In this document: positions 58,224 through 64,000 of the stretch, piece after piece
How positions within the stretch are numbered: the first letter of the stretch is position 1
Layout of the letters: each line of letters starts with the position of its first letter
Source: Vibrio sp. SNU_ST1
GTDB taxonomy: Bacteria; Pseudomonadota; Gammaproteobacteria; Enterobacterales; Vibrionaceae
Direction of reading: 5' to 3'
DNA: 64,000 nt
Assembly (NCBI RefSeq): GCF_030563405.1
Contig: NZ_CP130748.1
Location: forward strand, 620,001-684,000
Notes under the pieces: generated by a model
Seen by the model: only the letters and a program-made list of their open reading frames with translations
Databases searched by the model: none
Told to the model about the DNA's origin: nothing
Made by a program: the position numbers and the translations under genes

Positions 58224-61200
58224 ATGAGAATTTTGCGTGGCTCCCCAGCTCTATCTGAGTTTCGTGTTAACAAGCTTTTAGAGCTTTGTCGTGAATTAAG
58301 CTTACCTGTAACAGGTATTTACGCTGAGTTTGCTCACTTTGCTGATCTAACGGCAGACTTAGATGAGTCTGAAGTTGAGAAGCTAGAAAAGCTACTGACT
58401 TACGGTCCAACGATTGAAGAGCATGAACCTGAAGGTTTACTGCTACTTGCAACGCCACGCCCGGGCACTATCTCGCCTTGGTCTTCAAAATCAACAGATA
58501 TCGCACACAACTGTGGACTGGCTAAAGTGTCACGTCTAGAGCGCGGTACTGCTTTCTACATTGAAACCTCTGCTGAACTTTCTGAGCTTCAACTTGTTGA
58601 GCTGAAAGCAATCCTGCACGACCGTATGATGGAAGTGGTTTTCACTGACTTCGAATCAGCGGCGGCACTATTTACCGTGGCTGAGCCTGCTCCTTATGCG
58701 GAAGTTGACCTATTAACTGGCGGACGTAAAGCGCTTGAAAAAGCAAACGTTACCCTAGGTCTTGCACTTGCAGAAGATGAGATCGATTACCTTCTTGAAA
58801 GCTTCACCGAGAAGCTAGGTCGTAACCCGACTGATATCGAGCTAATGATGTTTGCACAAGCGAACTCAGAGCACTGTCGTCATAAGATCTTTAACGCTGA
58901 TTGGACTATCGATGGCGTTAAGCAAGAAAAATCATTGTTCAAGATGATTAAGAACACCTTTGAAACGACACCAGAACACGTTCTGTCTGCTTATAAAGAT
59001 AACGCAGCAGTAATGACAGGTTCTGAAGTCGGTCGTTTCTTCCCAGATCCAGAAACTCGCCAGTACAACTATCACCAAGAGAAAACACACATCTTGATGA
59101 AAGTTGAAACGCACAACCATCCAACGGCAATCTCTCCATGGCCGGGCGCATCAACAGGTTCAGGCGGTGAAATCCGTGATGAAGGCGCGACTGGTATTGG
59201 TGGTAAACCAAAAGCGGGTCTGGTTGCTTTCTCTGTATCTAACCTTAAGATCCCGAACTTCGTTCAACCTTGGGAAACTGACTTTGGTAAGCCAAGCCGT
59301 ATCGTTACTGCTTTGGATATCATGCTTGAAGGTCCTCTTGGTGGAGCAGCATTCAACAACGAATTTGGTCGTCCAAACCTATTGGGTTACTTCCGTACTT
59401 ACGAAGAGAAAGTAAACTCTCACGCAGGTGAAGAAGTACGTGGTTACCACAAGCCAATCATGCTGGCTGGTGGTCTAGGTAACATTCGTGATGATCATGT
59501 TCAGAAGAAAGAGATCCCAGTTGGTGCGAGCCTAATCGTTCTTGGCGGTCCTGCAATGAACATCGGCCTTGGTGGCGGTGCTGCATCTTCAATGGATTCT
59601 GGTTCTTCTTCTGAAGATTTAGATTTTGCTTCTGTACAGCGTGAAAACCCAGAGATGGAACGTCGTTGTCAGGAAGTGATTGACCGTTGTTGGCAGCTTG
59701 GTGATGCGAACCCAATCGCATTCATCCACGATGTGGGCGCAGGCGGTATCTCGAATGCCCTTCCTGAGCTAGTAGACGACGGCGAGCGTGGCGGTATCTT
59801 CAACCTACGTGACGTGCCAAACGATGAGCCGGGCATGAGCCCACTTGAGATCTGGTGTAACGAATCTCAAGAGCGCTACGTAATGGCGGTTGCTGATAAA
59901 GACATGGCAACATTCGACGCGATTTGTAAACGTGAACGCGCACCTTACGCAGTGGTGGGTAAAGCAACAGAAGAACGTGATCTTAAATTAGAAGATTCAC
60001 ACTTCGACAACACGCCGATCGACATGCCAATGGACATCCTGTTAGGTAAAACACCTAAGATGCACCGTGATGCGAAAACGCTAAAAGCAAACAATCCTGC
60101 GATTGACCGTTCTGGTATCGAACTAAACGAAGCGGTTGACCGTATTCTTCGCCTACCAACAGTGGCAGAGAAAACATTCCTTATCACTATCGGTGACCGC
60201 TCGGTAACTGGCCTTGTTGCTCGTGACCAAATGGTTGGCCCATGGCAGGTTCCTGTAGCTAACTGTGCTGTAACGGCAGCAAGTTACGACTCTTACCACG
60301 GTGAGGCGATGTCTCTTGGTGAGCGTACGCCAGTGGCACTTCTAGACTTTGGCGCATCAGCTCGTCTAGCGGTTGGTGAAGCAATCACTAACATCGCAGC
60401 GACGAACATCGGCGATATCAAACACATTAAATTGTCGGCTAACTGGATGTCTCCAGCGGGTCACCCTGGTGAAGATGCAGGTCTTTACGAAGCGGTGAAA
60501 GCTGTCGGTGAAGAGCTATGTCCAGCACTGGGTCTAACTATCCCAGTGGGTAAAGATTCAATGTCGATGAAGACCAAGTGGGAAGAGAACGGCGAACAGA
60601 AAGAAGTCACTTCTCCGCTATCTCTTGTTATCACTGCGTTTGCTCGTGTTGAAGACGTTCGTAAGACGATTACGCCGCAGCTTCGCACTGACAAAGGTAA
60701 TTCTTCTCTAGTTCTTATCGACCTAGGTAACGGCCAAAACCGTCTAGGTGCAACAGCGCTTGCACAAGTTTACAAGCAGCTTGGTGATAAGCCAGCAGAC
60801 GTAGACAACGCAGCGCAACTAAAAGGTTTCTACGAAGGCGTTCAAGCACTAGTAGCAAACGATCAAGTTGTGGCTTACCACGATAAAGGCGATGGCGGTC
60901 TATTCGTAACGCTAGCTGAAATGGCGTTCGCAGGTCACTGTGGTGTTAATGCTGATATTGCAGCGCTTTTATCTGCATCAGAGAACAGCGAAGATACGCT
61001 AGCAGTACTCTTCAACGAAGAGCTAGGTGCGGTAATTCAAGTTCGTAACGATGACCTAGATGCTGTTCTTTCTACACTTGCTGCAAACGGTCTAGAAGCG
61101 TGTTCACACGTAATCGGCTCTGTTGAAGCATCTGATGAGCTAGTGATTAAGTCTGGTGCAGACGTTGTAATCCAACGTAACCGTACTGAACTACGTACTA

Positions 61201-62138
61201 TCTGGGCTGAGACGACGCACAAGATGCAAGGTCTACGTGATAACCCAATCTGTGCAGACCAAGAACACGAAGCGAAGAAAGACAATTCAGACCCAGGTCT
61301 GAACGTGAAACTAAGCTTCGACGTTAACGAAGACATCGCTGCACCGTTTATCAACACTGGCGCTAAGCCTAAGATGGCAATTCTACGTGAGCAGGGGGTT
61401 AACTCTCACGTTGAAATGGCAGCAGCATTCGACCGCGCAGGCTTCGAAGCGACTGATATTCACATGAGCGATATCCTAACGGGTCAAGCGGTACTAGAAG
61501 AGTACAACGGCCTTGTGGCTTGTGGTGGCTTCTCTTACGGTGACGTACTAGGTGCTGGTGAAGGTTGGGCTAAATCAGTTCTGTTTAACGATTCTACTCG
61601 TGACCAATTTGAAAACTTCTTCAAGCGTGAAGATACTTTCTCGCTAGGTGTGTGTAACGGTTGTCAGATGTTGTCTAACCTGCGTGAACTGATTCCGGGT
61701 GCAGAGTACTGGCCACGTTTCGTTCGTAACGAATCAGAGCGTTTTGAAGCTCGTTTCAGCCTAGTTGAAGTTCAGAAGTCTGATTCTGTGTTCTTCAACG
61801 GTATGGAAGGTTCTCGTATGCCAATCGCAGTTTCTCACGGTGAAGGCCGCGTAGAAGTGCGTGACAACGACCACCTAAACGCGATTGAAAATTCAGGTAC
61901 GGTTGCTCTACGTTACGTTGATAACAACGGTAACCAAACGCAACAATACCCGAACAACCCGAATGGTTCGCCAAATGCTATTACTGGCCTAACAACGACC
62001 GATGGCCGTGTGACTATCATGATGCCTCACCCAGAGCGTGTATTCCGTACGGTTGCTAACTCTTGGTCTCCAGAAGGTTGGGGCGAGAATGGTGCTTGGA
62101 TGCGTATGTTCCAAAACGCACGTAAGAATGTGGGTTAA
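58224..62138 (+). CDS. purL: Phosphoribosylformylglycinamidine synthase
   Basis: Fourth step of purine synthesis: FGAR plus glutamine and ATP to FGAM. The long 1304-residue form holds the N-terminal domain, two AIRS-like ATP-binding halves ([35 protein letters not shown]) and a class I amidotransferase at the C-terminus (nucleophile in [12 protein letters not shown], then PHPERVFR). Length fits E. coli (1295). Own transcript with PurR box and terminator. Confidence 0.98.
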   Translation: MRILRGSPALSEFRVNKLLELCRELSLPVTGIYAEFAHFADLTADLDESEVEKLEKLLTYGPTIEEHEPEGLLLLATPRPGTISPWSSKSTDIAHNCGLAKVSRLERGTAFYIETSAELSELQLVELKAILHDRMMEVVFTDFESAAALFTVAEPAPYAEVDLLTGGRKALEKANVTLGLALAEDEIDYLLESFTEKLGRNPTDIELMMFAQANSEHCRHKIFNADWTIDGVKQEKSLFKMIKNTFETTPEHVLSAYKDNAAVMTGSEVGRFFPDPETRQYNYHQEKTHILMKVETHNHPTAISPWPGASTGSGGEIRDEGATGIGGKPKAGLVAFSVSNLKIPNFVQPWETDFGKPSRIVTALDIMLEGPLGGAAFNNEFGRPNLLGYFRTYEEKVNSHAGEEVRGYHKPIMLAGGLGNIRDDHVQKKEIPVGASLIVLGGPAMNIGLGGGAASSMDSGSSSEDLDFASVQRENPEMERRCQEVIDRCWQLGDANPIAFIHDVGAGGISNALPELVDDGERGGIFNLRDVPNDEPGMSPLEIWCNESQERYVMAVADKDMATFDAICKRERAPYAVVGKATEERDLKLEDSHFDNTPIDMPMDILLGKTPKMHRDAKTLKANNPAIDRSGIELNEAVDRILRLPTVAEKTFLITIGDRSVTGLVARDQMVGPWQVPVANCAVTAASYDSYHGEAMSLGERTPVALLDFGASARLAVGEAITNIAATNIGDIKHIKLSANWMSPAGHPGEDAGLYEAVKAVGEELCPALGLTIPVGKDSMSMKTKWEENGEQKEVTSPLSLVITAFARVEDVRKTITPQLRTDKGNSSLVLIDLGNGQNRLGATALAQVYKQLGDKPADVDNAAQLKGFYEGVQALVANDQVVAYHDKGDGGLFVTLAEMAFAGHCGVNADIAALLSASENSEDTLAVLFNEELGAVIQVRNDDLDAVLSTLAANGLEACSHVIGSVEASDELVIKSGADVVIQRNRTELRTIWAETTHKMQGLRDNPICADQEHEAKKDNSDPGLNVKLSFDVNEDIAAPFINTGAKPKMAILREQGVNSHVEMAAAFDRAGFEATDIHMSDILTGQAVLEEYNGLVACGGFSYGDVLGAGEGWAKSVLFNDSTRDQFENFFKREDTFSLGVCNGCQMLSNLRELIPGAEYWPRFVRNESERFEARFSLVEVQKSDSVFFNGMEGSRMPIAVSHGEGRVEVRDNDHLNAIENSGTVALRYVDNNGNQTQQYPNNPNGSPNAITGLTTTDGRVTIMMPHPERVFRTVANSWSPEGWGENGAWMRMFQNARKNVG

Positions 62139-62174
62139 TTTGATTCATTAAACGAATCGTTTTAAAAGCTAACG

Positions 62175-62208
62175 AAAGCGCAGACCGAAAGGTTTGCGCT
62201 TTTTTTTG
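62175..62208 (+). terminator. Terminator of purL
   Basis: Eleven-pair stem AAGCGCAGACC/GGTTTGCGCTT (one G-T pair) with a GAAA loop and eight T residues. Confidence 0.93.
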
Positions 62209-62484
62209 TTTAGTGGTGAGAGTCGTTATTTCGAGATGATAGGAGCTGTTAAGTTCGAATTCATTTGTAGGGGATTCGCCGGAATGATTACTCATTTAGT
62301 CAGTCATTAACCAATTTATATTCTTTGCTCTGTAAGTTCATGATAATTGAGTTATCGAATCATAAGTCTCACGATTATTCTTAAATGGAGAATAATCATT
62401 TCTTAGTGTGATGGTTTTTCTTTAAATGTAATGGAATTAGAATGATTTTCGTCAAGCAAATACTTACAATACTAGGAAGATCCA
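62209..62484 (+). other. Intergenic region before the SnoaL-like gene
   Basis: About 275 bases without a gene. An AT-rich stem GATTATTC/GAATAATC lies near 62371-62397. The promoter of the next gene should lie downstream of it, near 62400-62460, but is not clear. Confidence 0.4.
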
Positions 62485-63075
62485 ATGAAAAATTTCTTAC
62501 TCCCACTTACTCTACTTATCTCTTTAAGCAGTGCATCTGCTTTTGCTGGAAATGATGATGTTAAGGTATTAAAAGCAAAGATTAACCAGCTAGAAGAAAA
62601 GGTCGCAATGTATGAAGCTGAAAAGACGCTCGAAGCGGCCAATGTAGCTCGGTACGACAAAATGGATTTAGTCGCTTTTACAAATCATGATCTGGATATG
62701 ATAGGTGACCTTCATGCTGCTGATGTCAAAGTTATTAATCCTGATGGTTCTCTTACTTCAGGATGGGAACATAATCATAAAGCGGAAATGGAATGGCTTT
62801 TTAGCACTTATTCTGATGTCAAGATCACTGAGCACCCGATCAAGTTTGGATCCGGTGACTGGACAGCTGGCATGAGTGTTATTAAGGGGACTTGGGATAC
62901 ACCTATGCCATTGATAGATGGCCGAGTACTCAAGCCAACCGGCAAAGCGTTCAGTACACATATCGTTACATTAGTTCGTTGGGAAGATGGTCAGATTGCT
63001 GAAGAATACCTTATGTGGGACAACATGGATTGGTACGGACAAATCGGTGCACTTGAAGCTATTATTGGTAAATAA
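62485..63075 (+). CDS. Secreted SnoaL-like (NTF2-fold) protein with coiled coil
   Basis: 196-residue protein with a signal peptide (about 1-21, ASAFAG), a short coiled coil (about 26-52, LKAKINQLEEKVAMYEAEK) and an NTF2-like SnoaL/ester-cyclase domain (about 58-190; NPDGSLTSGWE, PTGKAFSTHIVTLVRWEDGQI, EEYLMWDN). Family members bind or convert small hydrophobic molecules; no substrate can be named. Stands alone between purL and dapD. Confidence 0.8.
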   Translation: MKNFLLPLTLLISLSSASAFAGNDDVKVLKAKINQLEEKVAMYEAEKTLEAANVARYDKMDLVAFTNHDLDMIGDLHAADVKVINPDGSLTSGWEHNHKAEMEWLFSTYSDVKITEHPIKFGSGDWTAGMSVIKGTWDTPMPLIDGRVLKPTGKAFSTHIVTLVRWEDGQIAEEYLMWDNMDWYGQIGALEAIIGK

Positions 63076-63163
63076 TAAGGTTCATTACGGATTAGCAGGA
63101 GCTTTAAACAAGAACGCTAGTCAGTGATATGATTTAGCTGTCAAAAACTACTGTTTTCATACA

Positions 63164-63191
63164 AAACCGCCGAAGTTTACTTCGGCGGTTT
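63164..63191. terminator. Bidirectional terminator between the SnoaL-like gene and dapD
   Basis: Twelve-pair perfect stem AAACCGCCGAAG/CTTCGGCGGTTT with a TTTA loop. Confidence 0.88.
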
Positions 63192-63212
63192 AATGTTTTA
63201 GCTAAACGGAAA

Positions 63213-64000
63213 TTAGTTGTTGCTGTGTAGCTCGCTGTTCAGTTCAACAGCGGACTTGTTCGCTAGACATTCGATTTGACCAGTGATCGAGTTGCGACGG
63301 AACAGAAGATCAGAAACGCCAGCTAGGTCGCGAGCTTTAATGATTTCTACTTCGTTGCCTTCTTTATCTAGCATGCGAACCTTAGTACCCGCAGTCACGT
63401 AAAGGCCAGACTCAACCGTACAACGGTCGCCCATTGGGAAACCAAGACCAGCGTTTGCGCCTAGTAGGCAGTTTTCGCCGATAGAGATAACCATAGTACC
63501 GCCACCAGATAGCGTACCCATGATAGAAGCGCCGCCGCCGATATCAGAACCGTTACCTACAACAACACCCGCAGAGATACGACCTTCAACCATGCTCACA
63601 CCGGTAGTACCTGCATTGAAGTTGATGAAACCTTCGTGCATTACTGTTGTACCTTCACCCACATGTGCACCAAGACGAACACGAGAAGTGTCAGCAATAC
63701 GAATACCTGTTGGTACCACGTAATCCACCATTTTAGGGAACTTGTCTACGCAATCTACAGACAGAGCGCGACCAGCAAGGCGAGCTTCGATTTGACGCTC
63801 AGCTAGCTCTGGAAGATCGATAGGGCCTTCGTTTGTCCATGCGATGTTGTGCAGTAGACCGAAGATGCCGTCTAGTACCGTACCGTGTGGTTGTACTAGG
63901 CGGTTAGAGATAAGTTGTAGCTTTAGGAAGCCTTCAGAAACAGATGCTGGCTTCTCGTCAGTTGCAAGAACAACAAGAACAAGTGGCTGCTCAGATGCTG
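63213..64000 (-). CDS. dapD: Tetrahydrodipicolinate N-succinyltransferase DapD (5' end cut by window)
   Basis: Lysine/diaminopimelate pathway enzyme that adds a succinyl group to tetrahydrodipicolinate. The frame is open on the minus strand from 64000 to 63213; the Met at 63731 is internal (before it read GRALSVDCVDKFPK and GTVLDGIFGLLHNIAW). The left-handed beta-helix hexapeptide region is clear (RLGAHVGEGTTVMHEGFIN, GRISAGVVVGNGSDIGGGAS). The visible 262 residues belong to the long DapD form of about 340. Confidence 0.95.
   Translation of the reverse strand, partial: ASEQPLVLVVLATDEKPASVSEGFLKLQLISNRLVQPHGTVLDGIFGLLHNIAWTNEGPIDLPELAERQIEARLAGRALSVDCVDKFPKMVDYVVPTGIRIADTSRVRLGAHVGEGTTVMHEGFINFNAGTTGVSMVEGRISAGVVVGNGSDIGGGASIMGTLSGGGTMVISIGENCLLGANAGLGFPMGDRCTVESGLYVTAGTKVRMLDKEGNEVEIIKARDLAGVSDLLFRRNSITGQIECLANKSAVELNSELHSNN

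Overview
The window is a stretch of a gammaproteobacterial main chromosome, almost certainly Vibrio (gene content and order best fit chromosome 1 of a marine Vibrio, perhaps of the Splendidus group). The grounds are the rlmN-rodZ-ispG-hisS-yfgM-bamB-der run, a GH19 chitinase directly after guaBA, a minor type IV pilin cluster next to dnaJ, the tmRNA/smpB/ratAB/bamE/recN/nadK/grpE/dnaKJ order, and a tmRNA tag that reads ANDENYALAA. The species is inferred, not proven. Most of the window is conserved housekeeping DNA; both end genes (hscA on the left, dapD on the right) are cut by the window edge.

Layout. 1-2.4 kb: tail of the isc operon (hscA, fdx, iscX). 2.6-6.1 kb: pepB, ndk, rlmN. 6.4-13.4 kb: rodZ, ispG, hisS, yfgM, bamB, der, which join cell shape, isoprenoid synthesis, tRNA charging, outer-membrane biogenesis and ribosome assembly. 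13.5-17.5 kb: an AlaX-like tRNA editing protein, a GAF-GGDEF diguanylate cyclase, yfgJ and xseA. 17.7-21.2 kb: guaB and guaA. 21.6-27 kb: secreted GH19 chitinase, an unknown lipoprotein, an acetate/succinate transporter and a Na+/alanine symporter. 27.2-36.6 kb is the most accessory-looking part: beta-CASP metallo-hydrolase, PlsC-type acyltransferase, an unknown Cys-rich protein, a methyltransferase-HNH fusion, a DUF429 RNase H-like protein, an M15 peptidase and a four-repeat retropepsin-like protein. 36.7-48.2 kb: tmRNA, smpB, ratA, ratB, bamE, recN, nadK, grpE, a dicarboxylate/amino-acid symporter, dnaK, dnaJ. 48.3-51.7 kb: five minor pilin genes. 52-58 kb: AbgT transporter, CNNM/CorC-type membrane protein, tadA, a small unlisted basic gene on the minus strand, mltF. 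58-64 kb: purL, a secreted SnoaL-like protein, partial dapD.

Regulatory and non-coding content: about twenty intrinsic terminators, PurR-type boxes before guaA and purL, sigma-32 promoters before grpE and dnaK, a LexA box before recN, a folded leader before purL, and three 162-bp copies of a MITE-like repeat with imperfect terminal inverted repeats around guaA and the chitinase gene. The least explained items are the methyltransferase-HNH/DUF429 pair, the four-domain retropepsin-like protein, the MITE-bracketed chitinase gene and the purL leader.
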